From an uncultured Phycisphaerae bacterium (lineage in GTDB: Bacteria; Planctomycetota; Phycisphaerae; Sedimentisphaerales; Anaerohalosphaeraceae), in NCBI GenBank assembly GCA_937949545.1, contig CALEDR010000003.1, positions 62,001 to 126,000 on the forward strand: a stretch of 64,000 bases of DNA, given 5' to 3'. This document shows positions 34,164-41,632 of the stretch, one piece after another. Every line of letters starts with the position of its first letter. The first letter of the stretch is position 1. The position numbers and the translations under genes are program-made. Below the pieces are notes generated by a model, which searched no databases, was not told where the DNA came from, and saw only the letters and a list, made by a program, of their open reading frames with translations.

Positions 34164-34667
34164 ATGCCTATCAGTTTTCACTGCGAATCCTGCAAGAAAA
34201 AAATCAAAGCCCCGGATCAGGCAGGCGGCAAATGGGGGAGCTGTCCTTACTGCGGGCATCGGTGCTATATCCCGCTGCCCAAGTCGGGGGATGAGGAGGA
34301 GCTTCGTCTGGCTCCGATCGATGAAGCGGAAGAGAGCCGCATTCAGGAAATGATGCGGGAGACGCATAACTTGACGCAGCATATTCTGCATGAAAGCCGG
34401 CTGCCGAGTGAAGAAACGGCTGTTTCGACGGCGGAGCTGGATGAGACCGAGGTGATCAAGAAGGTGATCCTTTATCTGCGGCAGATGGCGGACGGGGAGC
34501 TGGCTTCTGCGGACAAAACATTTCTGGCCCTCAAACCGATGAAGAAAATGACGCTGCGGATTCTGGCGGCGATGGCCCGAGCGGAACGCCCGGAACCGGA
34601 ACTGAGCGATCTTCCTCCCAGCGTGCTGCAGGGGCTGATTCGGAACCTTTCCGCCAAATTGAGCTGA
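34164..34667 (+). CDS. Zinc-ribbon protein of unknown function
   Basis: This 167-residue protein has a zinc ribbon at its N-terminus with cysteines in FHCESCKKK and GSCPYCGHR (about residues 7-33), a type widespread in planctomycetes. A charged acidic linker and a helical C-terminus follow, ending ALKPMKKMTLRILAAMARAER. It begins 22 bases after queF and may be cotranscribed with it. No specific function can be proposed. Confidence 0.7.
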   Translation: MPISFHCESCKKKIKAPDQAGGKWGSCPYCGHRCYIPLPKSGDEEELRLAPIDEAEESRIQEMMRETHNLTQHILHESRLPSEETAVSTAELDETEVIKKVILYLRQMADGELASADKTFLALKPMKKMTLRILAAMARAERPEPELSDLPPSVLQGLIRNLSAKLS

Positions 34668-34945
34668 GCAGGCAAAAGAAACATTTTCTGACGTGATGTC
34701 GTTTTCGCTTTTGCGAACCTTTTTGTTTGTCCGATAATTCTTCGGACAATCCTCTGTTTGGATTCGAGCGCCGAGCGGAGTTTCCACGTCCTATAAACGA
34801 AAGTCAGGACAGGAAAACATCTCCTTTCAAAAAAATTTCATTTTAGAAGATTTTTTTTCTTCTGTTGTTTTTGGTTTTCACCTTCATCATCCAAAGCACT
34901 ATCGGTCCTTCGCAGGAATGTGTCAAAATAGGGGGTTTGGGAATC
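34668..34945. other. Spacer before the flagellin promoter
   Basis: No gene is seen. TTGTCCGA at 34727-34734 and TCGGACAA at 34742-34749 form an 8-bp hairpin that is not followed by T residues, perhaps a weak terminator for the zinc-ribbon gene. The remainder up to the promoter is AT-rich and unremarkable. Confidence 0.5.
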
Positions 34946-34972
34946 TAAAGTGGGGTTTTTGCTGTTCGATAA
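34946..34972 (+). promoter_or_regulatory. Sigma-28 (FliA) promoter of the flagellin gene
   Basis: TAAA (34946-34949), 15 bases, then TTCGATAA (34965-34972) matches the sigma-28 consensus TAAA-N15-GCCGATAA in 10 of 12 positions. Transcription should start near 34980, with a leader of about 120 bases before flagellin. Confidence 0.7.
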
Positions 34973-35099
34973 TGGTAATGGATTTCAGAGCTGTTCGGAG
35001 TCGGCGGCTCTGCAATTGATGTTTGAAAAGTCGAAGCGGAAACGTCCCGTGGAAATGTCCTAACAGGGACAAAGACAAACCTTCTTTAGGAGTCAGATT

Positions 35100-35915
35100 A
35101 TGCTGTCAATCAAAAGCAACATTATGGCGGAAAATGCCGCCCGCCAGCTTGGCATGAGCTATGATTCGTTGGCGCGGTCGATTGAGCGGTTGTCGTCCGG
35201 TCAGCGCATCAACAGCGCCAAGGATGATGCGGCAGGATTGGCGGTTCGTGAGTTGATGCGGGCCGACATTGCGGTGATCAAGCAGGGCTCTCGAAACGCT
35301 CAGGACGCCATCAGTATGCTCCAGGTGATGGAAGGTGCGATGGCGACCATTGACAACGCGCTGATTCGAATGAAAGAGCTGGCTGAGCAGGCGGCTACGG
35401 GCTCTTATTCAGAACAGCAGCGGAACATTATGAACAACGAGTTCCAGCAGATGATGCTGGAAATTGACCGAATTGCACAAACGGCCAACTTTAACAGCAT
35501 CAACATGCTGAACAGTTCCGCTGTGATTCGGGTCCACTTCGGTGAAGATTCCTATATTGACGTCAATTCGGTGGATGTGCAGACGTCCGCTCTCTTCGGA
35601 AGCTCTGCGGTTTCGATTGCCGGTGCAACGGGAAGCAGTGCCGAAGCGGCGTTGAGTCTGGTCACCGCGGCGATCGAAATGAAAGACAGCGCCCGGGCCT
35701 ATCTGGGTTATATGATCAACCGCCTGGAAAGCACGAACGAAGTGCTGAATATTCAGACCGAAAACCTGATGGCCTCCGAGTCGCGCATTTCGGATGTCGA
35801 TGTAGCGACGGAGATGGCGGCCCTGACCCGCAAGCAGGTGCTGGCGCAGGCCGGTGTAGCGATGCTGGCTCAGGCCAACTCCATGCCTCAGATGGCGCTG
35901 AATCTGCTTCGGTAA
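35100..35915 (+). CDS. fliC: Flagellin
   Basis: This 271-residue flagellin is short. The conserved N-terminus (YDSLARSIERLSSGQRINSAKDDAAGLAV) and C-terminus (ESRISDVDVATEMAALTRKQVLAQAGVAMLAQANSMPQMALNLLR) meet through a region of only about 90 residues, so the variable D2/D3 domains exposed on the filament are essentially lacking. A good ribosome-binding site precedes ATG 35100. A terminator follows, then fliS. No other structural flagellar genes are in the window. Confidence 0.93.
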   Translation: MLSIKSNIMAENAARQLGMSYDSLARSIERLSSGQRINSAKDDAAGLAVRELMRADIAVIKQGSRNAQDAISMLQVMEGAMATIDNALIRMKELAEQAATGSYSEQQRNIMNNEFQQMMLEIDRIAQTANFNSINMLNSSAVIRVHFGEDSYIDVNSVDVQTSALFGSSAVSIAGATGSSAEAALSLVTAAIEMKDSARAYLGYMINRLESTNEVLNIQTENLMASESRISDVDVATEMAALTRKQVLAQAGVAMLAQANSMPQMALNLLR

Positions 35916-35943
35916 ACGCCTCTGGCAGGATTCAGGATAAAAC

Positions 35944-35987
35944 CGGAGAACGGCCGCTGAAAAACGGCGGCCGTTTTCCGAATCTTT
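35944..35987 (+). terminator. Terminator after flagellin
   Basis: A 14-bp stem with one G-T pair (35944-35957 with 35967-35980) closes a short A-rich loop and is followed by AATCTTT. It would separate flagellin from fliS, at least partly. Confidence 0.75.
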
Positions 35988-36055
35988 AACCAAGGCGGTC
36001 AGGGAAGGGAAGTCTCCGGTGCTGCGGCCGGAAGGAAATTGTCCGGAGTATGCTT

Positions 36056-36412
36056 ATGAACGGATTCAATGTCTATCAGGAAACCGCCATCAGCACCCAA
36101 AGCCGCGGGCGTCTGATTGTGATGCTTTATGACGGAGCGATTAAATTTCTTCGTCAGGCCCTGGAGGATTTGCGGCGGGGAGATATGGCAGCCAAAGGAA
36201 GGCACATCGGCAAGGCCCAGGATATTCTGTTTGAGCTGAACACTGTGCTGGATATGGAAAAGGGCGGCCAGATTGCTCAGAATCTTCGAGCCCTTTACAA
36301 TTTTATGCAGCGTCACCTGACGCAGGCCAACATCCGAAAAGACGCGAAAATGATTGAAGAAGTGATTTCGCTTCTGGAGGAGCTCAATCAGAGCTGGCGG
36401 GCCGTTTGCTGA
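36056..36412 (+). CDS. fliS: Flagellar export chaperone FliS
   Basis: This 118-residue cytoplasmic chaperone binds flagellin's C-terminus before export. NGFNVYQETAISTQSRGRLIVMLYDGAIKFL is the family signature and the rest is a four-helix bundle. ATG 36056 has seven bases from GGAG; ATG 36050 is too close to it. Placed directly after flagellin, as usual. Confidence 0.92.
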   Translation: MNGFNVYQETAISTQSRGRLIVMLYDGAIKFLRQALEDLRRGDMAAKGRHIGKAQDILFELNTVLDMEKGGQIAQNLRALYNFMQRHLTQANIRKDAKMIEEVISLLEELNQSWRAVC

Positions 36413-36437
36413 CAGGGCCGTTTGTTCGGAAGAATAC

Positions 36438-36467
36438 AAGCCGTTTCACAGGAAACGGCTTTTTTTA
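36438..36467 (+). terminator. Terminator after fliS
   Basis: A perfect 10-bp stem AAGCCGTTTC/GAAACGGCTT (36438-36447 with 36452-36461) is followed by TTTTTT. Confidence 0.9.
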
Positions 36468-36503
36468 TGGACAGCGCAAAACATCCGCCTACAATAAATC
36501 GCT

Positions 36504-37187
36504 ATGAATCGAAGAATCTTGATTGTGGATGATCAGCAGGACCTGCTGGACCTGCTGCAGATGAGTTTGGAGCAGCACGGCTATCAGGTTCGCACGGCGC
36601 TGTGCGGACAGGAAGCCCTTCGTGAAATTGAAAAAGAACCGCCGGATTTGATCCTGCTGGATATCCTGCTGGGGGATATTTCGGGAATTCAGCTGACGGC
36701 CCGGCTGAAGAACAGCGAAAAGACCGCCTCCATTCCGATTGTCCTGCTGACCGCCAAGGACACGGAGACGGATATCATTGTCGGGCTGAGTGTCGGGGCG
36801 GATGACTATATCACCAAGCCGTTCAGCATGCCGGTACTGCTGGCGCGGATGGAGGCCGTTCTGCGCCGAAGCCGGCCGATTCCGTCAAGTGTCCAGGAAA
36901 TTCTTACCGTCGGGTCGGTACGTGTGTTTCCGTCGGGACGGCAGGTGTTTGTGGAAGGCAAACCGGTGGATTTGACGCCGGCAGAATTTCATATTCTGAC
37001 GGAACTTATTCGGGCGGAAGGGGCTGTTCGAAGCCGGGAAGAACTTTTGAAGGCCGCCGGTCCTTCTTCCTCCGGAGAAAATGAACGGATTGTGGATGTC
37101 CACGTGGCTGCTCTTCGCAAAAAACTGGGGCCCGCCCGCAATCTGATCAAGACTGTTCACGGCCAGGGCTATCGGATTTCTTTCTGA
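36504..37187 (+). CDS. OmpR/PhoB-family response regulator
   Basis: This 227-residue two-component regulator has a receiver domain with acidic residues D9/D10, the phosphorylated D53 in LLDILLG, and K in YITKPFS. A winged-helix DNA-binding domain follows (VDLTPAEFHILTELI ... VDVHVAALRKKLG ... TVHGQGYRISF). It resembles PhoB, but no histidine kinase is adjacent, so it is an orphan and its signal is unknown. A PhoB role for the pst operon is possible but not shown. Confidence 0.88.
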   Translation: MNRRILIVDDQQDLLDLLQMSLEQHGYQVRTALCGQEALREIEKEPPDLILLDILLGDISGIQLTARLKNSEKTASIPIVLLTAKDTETDIIVGLSVGADDYITKPFSMPVLLARMEAVLRRSRPIPSSVQEILTVGSVRVFPSGRQVFVEGKPVDLTPAEFHILTELIRAEGAVRSREELLKAAGPSSSGENERIVDVHVAALRKKLGPARNLIKTVHGQGYRISF

Positions 37188-37198
37188 CGGCCGGTGTT

Positions 37199-37630
37199 TC
37201 AGGGGGCTGCGGGAAGGTCGCGGCCGGCTCTTTGGCGGAAGGCATCTGCCTGCTCAAGCAGCTGTTCGGCTGTTGGGTTGACAGCGGGCTCCAGGGCAAA
37301 GCTCCATACAATGTTCCGCCGAATGGTGCCGGGCCAGAGCACTTCCGCCAGAAAATCGAGGGGGAAATAATCTTCCGGCGGGCGCTTCATGGCTTTGTTT
37401 GTGCGGATGATTTCGTACCCTTCTTTTTCGATGAGGACTTTGTAGTCTCCGTACCAGTTAAAGCCTACGGTGACCGGTGTTCGGCCGATTTCTTCATCAT
37501 TGAGCCACACCAGGGCATCCGGCGGGTCCGTCAGAATCGTCAGACGCCGTTCGACACAGCCGTTCAGCCCCAAAAGGACCGCGGCGAGCACCCCTCCCCT
37601 CCATAAGTTCAAATAAACCGGACTTTTCAT
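37199..37630 (-). CDS. PEGA-domain lipoprotein
   Basis: This 143-residue protein starts at ATG 37630 after AAGGGA and has a lipoprotein signal ending LLGLNGC with C25. A PEGA domain follows (LTILTDPPDALVWLNDEEIGRTPVTVGFNWYGDYKVLIEKEGYE), a beta-sandwich thought to bind or present at the cell surface. The C-terminus is helical with no known motif. It is convergent with the response regulator. Confidence 0.78.
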   Translation of the reverse strand: MKSPVYLNLWRGGVLAAVLLGLNGCVERRLTILTDPPDALVWLNDEEIGRTPVTVGFNWYGDYKVLIEKEGYEIIRTNKAMKRPPEDYFPLDFLAEVLWPGTIRRNIVWSFALEPAVNPTAEQLLEQADAFRQRAGRDLPAAP

Positions 37631-37699
37631 AAAATTTCCCTTTTGAACCGCTGTTTTCTTCCGAATAAGAGTAGCAGGAAGAGAGGAGAATAGCAAGAC

Positions 37700-37745
37700 A
37701 GAAAAAAATCGGGCCTCGAACAGCGGCGACTGTCCGAGGCCCGAT
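37700..37745 (-). terminator. Strong terminator reading leftward
   Basis: An 11-bp stem ATCGGGCCTCG/CGAGGCCCGAT (37708-37718 with 37735-37745), with a 4-bp inner ACAG/CTGT, is followed on the minus strand by seven T. It would end minus-strand transcription coming out of the repeat array and protect the PEGA gene. Confidence 0.8.
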
Positions 37746-37749
37746 TGGC

Positions 37750-37782
37750 GGGCAAAATCTGAAGGGGCTTTTGCCCTTTTTT
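37750..37782 (+). terminator. Rightward terminator-like hairpin
   Basis: GGGCAAAA (37750-37757) and TTTTGCCC (37769-37776) pair around an 11-base loop and are followed by TTTTTT. There is no obvious plus-strand gene ending here. Confidence 0.6.
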
Positions 37783-37789
37783 GTATTCA

Positions 37790-37858
37790 GCAGACCGTGG
37801 GTCTGCCTGGCTGATAATGTCGGGTTCGCAGTCGTCAGGGCTGGCGGCTGGCGAACCC
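37790..37858. repeat. Two hairpins flanking the repeat array
   Basis: GCAGACC-gtg-GGTCTGC (37790-37806) and GGGTTCGC/GCGAACCC (37822-37829 with 37851-37858). The second hairpin occupies the place, relative to the GGAGGAGGAGG track, that the repeat-unit hairpins hold, but with different sequence. Confidence 0.6.
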
Positions 37859-37860
37859 AA

Positions 37861-38182
37861 CTGGAGGAGGAGGAAAAGATATTGTTTCGCGGAGACCGCT
37901 GCTCCGCGTCTGATTTCGTGTCGGGCTTAGACCACCGTTCGTTGGCATGCAAGCCCGACATTTGGAGGAGGAGGAAAGATATTGTTTCGCGAGGCCTTGG
38001 GCTCCGCGGCTGTTTTTGTGTCGGGCTTAAACCACCGTTCGTTGGCATGCAAGCCCGACATTTGGAGGAGGAGGAAAGATATTGTTTCGCGAGGCCTTGG
38101 GCCCCGCGGCTGTTTTTGTGTCGGGCTTAGACCACCGTTCGTTGGCATGCAAGCCCGACATTGGAGGAGGAGGAAAGATATT
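37861..38182. repeat. Tandem 100-bp repeat array, three full units and a partial one
   Basis: Units begin at 37861, 37961, 38061 and 38161 with an exact 100-base period. Each has GGAGGAGGAGG plus AAAGATATTGT, a GC-rich middle that varies in the first unit, and ends in a 42-base hairpin TGTCGGGCTT ... AAGCCCGACA (first copy 37919-37928 with 37951-37960). Units 2 and 3 differ at two of 100 bases by eye; unit 1 diverges in its middle. 100 is not a multiple of 3, so successive units lie in all three frames and it is not protein-coding. It is flanked by terminators and lies between two minus-strand genes. Function unknown. Confidence 0.9.
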
Positions 38183-38257
38183 GTCTTCGTCCGGAAGTCC
38201 GGACGTTTGTTTACTCCTGCTGTTCTGCTCCGCTGTTTTGCGGAGCAGCTCTTTCTC

Positions 38258-38662
38258 CTACAGTTCTTTCACAGCGTAAAGATCTTTGAGCACCGCGGTA
38301 TCCCGCAGTCCGAGCACGCCGCAGACGATCTCCCGGAAATGTTCTTCTGAACAATCCTCTGTGACTACGGCGGAGACGCCCAGTGAACGGGCCTGAATCT
38401 CCTGCTGAGGATTGTTGGATTCAATCACGGCGATGGTGGGCATGTCGGGACGGATGCTTTTGAGACCTTTCAGAAAGACCCCGTCCGGCATATCCTTCAG
38501 GTGCCAATGACTGATTACGCTGTGAATCGTTTCATTTTTCAAAGAGCGAACTGCATCGTTTCCGCGATTCAGACAAATCAATCGAATCGGCAATTCTTTT
38601 AAGGATTCGATTCGTTTGTGCACTCCAATTGCTAAGACATTTGCTTTGGCGACAACGTACAT
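38258..38662 (-). CDS. Degenerate receiver-like (CheY-fold) protein
   Basis: This 134-residue protein has the length and pattern of a stand-alone receiver domain: hydrophobic strands at residues 6-13, 27-31, 47-51 and 76-80, and the helix after strand 3 (PDGVFLKGLKSIRPDMPTIAVIES). However, the expected phospho-aspartate position is H52 in SHWHLKDMPDG, the N-terminal acidic pair is missing, and the conserved lysine is replaced (AVVTEDCS). It should not be phosphorylated in the usual way; it may be a pseudo-receiver that binds partners. There is no kinase or output domain. It lies upstream of the repeat array. Confidence 0.65.
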   Translation of the reverse strand: MYVVAKANVLAIGVHKRIESLKELPIRLICLNRGNDAVRSLKNETIHSVISHWHLKDMPDGVFLKGLKSIRPDMPTIAVIESNNPQQEIQARSLGVSAVVTEDCSEEHFREIVCGVLGLRDTAVLKDLYAVKEL

Positions 38663-38987
38663 TTGTAAGGTCTTTACTCTTTTTCATTCAAGAACGTGAA
38701 CTGACAGGACTAAATACAAAGGCCGTGCCGACATAACAGATTTTCTTTAAAAAATTTACAACTGCCTGATAAATAAAGAGATACGCTGTTTCTGTGTTCG
38801 ATAAAAAGAGAACCGCTGGGGAGGGCGGGACTGACCGGAACGGCCGTTTCGTTTTTCGAACAAATGATAAAACCTGTGTTTAGAAAAAACGATACGGAAA
38901 AAAGTCCATTTTGGCCGGGGGGGACCAAAACAGCCGCAGATTTGCCGGAAAGAGAGCGGGTAGATACGTCCTTGTGAGAGATGGAAA
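38663..38987. other. AT-rich spacer upstream of the receiver-like gene
   Basis: No gene is seen between the receiver-like gene and the dapA terminator. Short frames here lack start sites and signatures. The minus-strand start of the receiver-like gene is at 38662, so its promoter should be in this stretch, but no convincing pair of boxes is visible. Confidence 0.5.
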
Positions 38988-39029
38988 GAAAAAACGCAGA
39001 CCGCTCTTTTTCACAAGAAATGTCTGCGT
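38988..39029 (-). terminator. Terminator of the pdxJ-dapA operon
   Basis: On the minus strand ACGCAGAC (39029-39022) pairs with GTCTGCGT (39001-38994) across a 20-base loop and is followed by six T. It lies 35 bases after the dapA stop. Confidence 0.7.
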
Positions 39030-39064
39030 GGGACTCTCAGGGGGAAAACGGAATGAAAAGCGCC

Positions 39065-39940
39065 TCAGGAAAGGATGCCGTATTGGACGAGGACTTCGCG
39101 GAGCTGCGCTTTCTGAGCGTCATTCAGAGGTGTCAGCGGCAGACGCAGTTCTTCCGGTGCCAGATTGAGCATGGCCATTGCTGCTTTGATGGGAATCGGA
39201 TTCGAGGCCAGTCCGAGCATGGCCTTTGCCAGCGGGAAGAGTTTCCGGTGCCATTTGCGGGCGGAAACGAAGTCGCCTTCAAGAATCAAGTCGGTCATGG
39301 CTTTCACATCGGCGGGGACAATATTGGCTATCACACTGATAACGCCTTTGCCGCCGACCGAACAGATGGGAAGGGTCAGGGAGTCATCTCCGGACAGCAC
39401 AGTGATATTGCACAGAGAGAGAATCTCGCTGGTCATATCCAGAGAGCCGGTGGCTTCCTTGATGGCGACGATATTTTCAATTTCGGCCAGACGGGCGACG
39501 GTTTGAGGCGTCAGACCTGTTCCGCCGCAGCGGCTGGGAATATTGTACAGAACCAGCGGAATATCGACCTCTTCCGCGATGGCCTTGAAATGCTGATAGA
39601 AGCCCTCTTGCGTGGGTTTGTTGTAGTAGGGGCAGACCTGCAGGGAGGCGTCGGCGCCGACTTTGCGGGCAAAAGCGGTCAGTTCAATGGCCTCTGCCGT
39701 GCTGTTGGAGCCCGTGCCGGCAATCACAGGGACTCTTCCGCCGACGGTTTTGACAACCCATTCGATGACTTTTTTGTGTTCATCATAGCTGAGGGTGGGA
39801 GACTCCCCGGTTGTCCCGACCGGCACGATGCCGTCTGTGCCGTTTTCCAGATGAAATTCTACCAGTTCTTCGAGGGTTTCAAAATCGACCTGCCCGTCCT
39901 GAAAGGGGGTAATAATCGCTACCATGCTCCCGCTGAACAT
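39065..39940 (-). CDS. dapA: 4-hydroxy-tetrahydrodipicolinate synthase
   Basis: This 291-residue enzyme condenses pyruvate and aspartate semialdehyde in lysine/diaminopimelate synthesis. The Schiff-base lysine is K161 in AIKEATGS, the catalytic tyrosine is Y132 in LYNIPSR, and GTTGESPTLS is the substrate-loop signature. It begins 10 bases after pdxJ in the same direction, so the two are cotranscribed. Confidence 0.95.
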   Translation of the reverse strand: MFSGSMVAIITPFQDGQVDFETLEELVEFHLENGTDGIVPVGTTGESPTLSYDEHKKVIEWVVKTVGGRVPVIAGTGSNSTAEAIELTAFARKVGADASLQVCPYYNKPTQEGFYQHFKAIAEEVDIPLVLYNIPSRCGGTGLTPQTVARLAEIENIVAIKEATGSLDMTSEILSLCNITVLSGDDSLTLPICSVGGKGVISVIANIVPADVKAMTDLILEGDFVSARKWHRKLFPLAKAMLGLASNPIPIKAAMAMLNLAPEELRLPLTPLNDAQKAQLREVLVQYGILS

Positions 39941-39950
39941 TTTTGCTTCC

Positions 39951-40670
39951 TTATTTGTTTTGGATTAATCGAATCATTTCTTCCGCTGCCTGCCGCAGGC
40001 CGACCAGCACCGCCCGCGAGATAATGCTGTGTCCGATATTCAGTTCACAGAGGCCTTCAATCCGGGCGATGGGCCGAATGTTGCGGTAGGTTAGTCCGTG
40101 TCCGGCATGGACAACCAGTCCGGCGGCAAACGCAATATCCCGTCCGTCGCGCAGCTGATTGAGGGTTTGCTCAATGGCTTGATCGGTTTTGGCGTTGGCG
40201 TAAAGGCCTGTATGCAGTTCCACGGCGTCACAGCCGGCTTCGGCGGCGGCTGTAATCTGGTTTTCTTCCGGCAGGATAAAAGCGCTGACAAGAATGCCTT
40301 TTTTATGCATCCTTTTGACGATTTTTTGAATCTGTTTTTGGCAGCGGATGCAATCCAGCCCGCCTTCCGTCGTCAGTTCGGCTCGATTTTCCGGCACGAG
40401 GGTGACCTGATCTGGGACGACCTGCTCGGCAATTCGGACAATCGGCTCCGCCAGGGACATTTCCAGATTAAACTTGCAGGCGACAGTTTCCTTTAAAAGC
40501 CGGACATCTCTGTCATTGATGTGTCTGCGGTCCTGGCGGAGATGGACTGTAATGCCGTTTGCTCCGGCCAGTTCGCACTCGACGGCCGCCCAAACGGGGT
40601 CCGGTTCGTCGGTTCTTCGGGCCTGACGAATCGTCGCTACGTGGTCGATATTTACGTTTAATAAAGCCAT
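39951..40670 (-). CDS. pdxJ: Pyridoxine 5'-phosphate synthase
   Basis: This 239-residue TIM-barrel enzyme completes the ring of vitamin B6 in the DXP-dependent pathway. LNVNIDHVATIRQARRTDEPDPV, GITVHLRQDRRHINDRDV, and the histidine/aspartate in AGHGLTYRNI are the known active-site segments. It precedes dapA and reads from a promoter at 40695-40722. Confidence 0.95.
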   Translation of the reverse strand: MALLNVNIDHVATIRQARRTDEPDPVWAAVECELAGANGITVHLRQDRRHINDRDVRLLKETVACKFNLEMSLAEPIVRIAEQVVPDQVTLVPENRAELTTEGGLDCIRCQKQIQKIVKRMHKKGILVSAFILPEENQITAAAEAGCDAVELHTGLYANAKTDQAIEQTLNQLRDGRDIAFAAGLVVHAGHGLTYRNIRPIARIEGLCELNIGHSIISRAVLVGLRQAAEEMIRLIQNK

Positions 40671-40694
40671 TTTTCAGAACCTCTTAGGGTGGCT

Positions 40695-40722
40695 ATTATA
40701 CTCTTATCCGGCGGTTCATCAA
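40695..40722 (-). promoter_or_regulatory. Promoter of the pdxJ-dapA operon
   Basis: On the minus strand TTGATG (40722-40717), 16 bases and TATAAT (40700-40695) lie about 25 bases before the pdxJ start. Confidence 0.65.
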
Positions 40723-40786
40723 GTCTGTATCCGAAAACCCTTTTCAGAATGTTTTACTTGATGTGTTCATCCGGATAAATTACACT

Positions 40787-41530
40787 ATGACAAGAATGGA
40801 TTTGCGAGGAAAAACGGCGCTTATTACCGGTTCGACCGGGAAAATCGGGCGGTTTTTGGCGGAAACGCTGGCCCAGGAGGGGGTACAATGCCTCTGCCAG
40901 TATCATCGTCAAGACCGGTTGGCAAACAAGCTTGTTCAGGACATCCGCCGCCGCGGGGGTCGGGCCTTTGCATTTCGAACGGACTTTCGGGATGCGGCGC
41001 AAATCCGCCGGCTGTTTCAGGAAGCTCAGAGATACGGTCCAATCGATATTTTGATTCATTCGGCGGGTCTTTTTGAGAAAACTCCGCTGAAAAACTGCAC
41101 GGAACAGCAGATAGAAGACCTGATTCGTCTGAATCTGACGGTTCCCCTGTTCTTGACCCGTTTGTTTGTAAAGTCCCGCCCTTCCTACGGACGAAAAAGG
41201 CCTTTTGCCAAGGTTCTTTTTTTTGCAGACATTGGGGCCTTTCGTCCATGGCGGGACTATTCTGTTTACTGTGCAGCCAAGGCCGGTTTGACTGCCGCAA
41301 CCAGGTCCCTGGCAAAAGAGCTGGCTCCCGGCATTACGGTCAATGCGATTGCGCCGGGAATTGTCGAGGGGACAATCCGCAATCGCAAAGAAGCGGCCGA
41401 ACGGCAGGCGAGAATTCCTTTGGGGCGGTTTGTTCCGGTGAAAGATTTGATGGAGGCGGTCTTGTTTCTTCTCAAAACAGACTCGATGACCGGCGAGGTT
41501 TTGGCGATTGACGGCGGGGCTGTGCTCTAA
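40787..41530 (+). CDS. SDR-family oxidoreductase, pteridine-reductase-like
   Basis: This short-chain dehydrogenase has an N-terminal cofactor loop TGSTGKIG, the structural HSAG, and the catalytic YCAAK (Y about 160), with a serine/aspartate position at FFADIG. The pattern [19 protein letters not shown] and the length (about 247 residues from ATG 40787; another ATG lies at 40796) is closer to pteridine reductases (FolM-like) than to FabG. The catalytic serine appears replaced by Ala/Asp in the FADIG segment, as in pteridine reductases. Substrate is inferred only. It stands next to ribBA, which also uses GTP-derived compounds. Confidence 0.7.
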   Translation: MTRMDLRGKTALITGSTGKIGRFLAETLAQEGVQCLCQYHRQDRLANKLVQDIRRRGGRAFAFRTDFRDAAQIRRLFQEAQRYGPIDILIHSAGLFEKTPLKNCTEQQIEDLIRLNLTVPLFLTRLFVKSRPSYGRKRPFAKVLFFADIGAFRPWRDYSVYCAAKAGLTAATRSLAKELAPGITVNAIAPGIVEGTIRNRKEAAERQARIPLGRFVPVKDLMEAVLFLLKTDSMTGEVLAIDGGAVL

Positions 41531-41568
41531 GTCTTTCTGCGGAGAACGCTTGCGTATCTGAACAATCC

Positions 41569-41597
41569 TTTACTTTTTCCGGAGAAGGGGCTATACT
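41569..41597 (+). promoter_or_regulatory. Promoter of ribBA
   Basis: TTTACT (41569-41574) and TATACT (41592-41597) with a 17-base spacer lie about 35 bases before ribBA. No FMN riboswitch is seen in the short leader. Confidence 0.6.
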
Positions 41598-41632
41598 TTT
41601 TGTATCTTTTCTGATTGAACGACGAGGTCTGA

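Noticed and set aside
37861-38182. Possible CRISPR array
   Set aside because: The 100-bp units repeat as wholes with no unique spacers between short repeats, and no cas genes are near.
37861-38182. Possible integron attC sites
   Set aside because: The hairpins lack the paired RYYYAAC/GTTRRRY core sites, and there is no integrase or cassette open frame.
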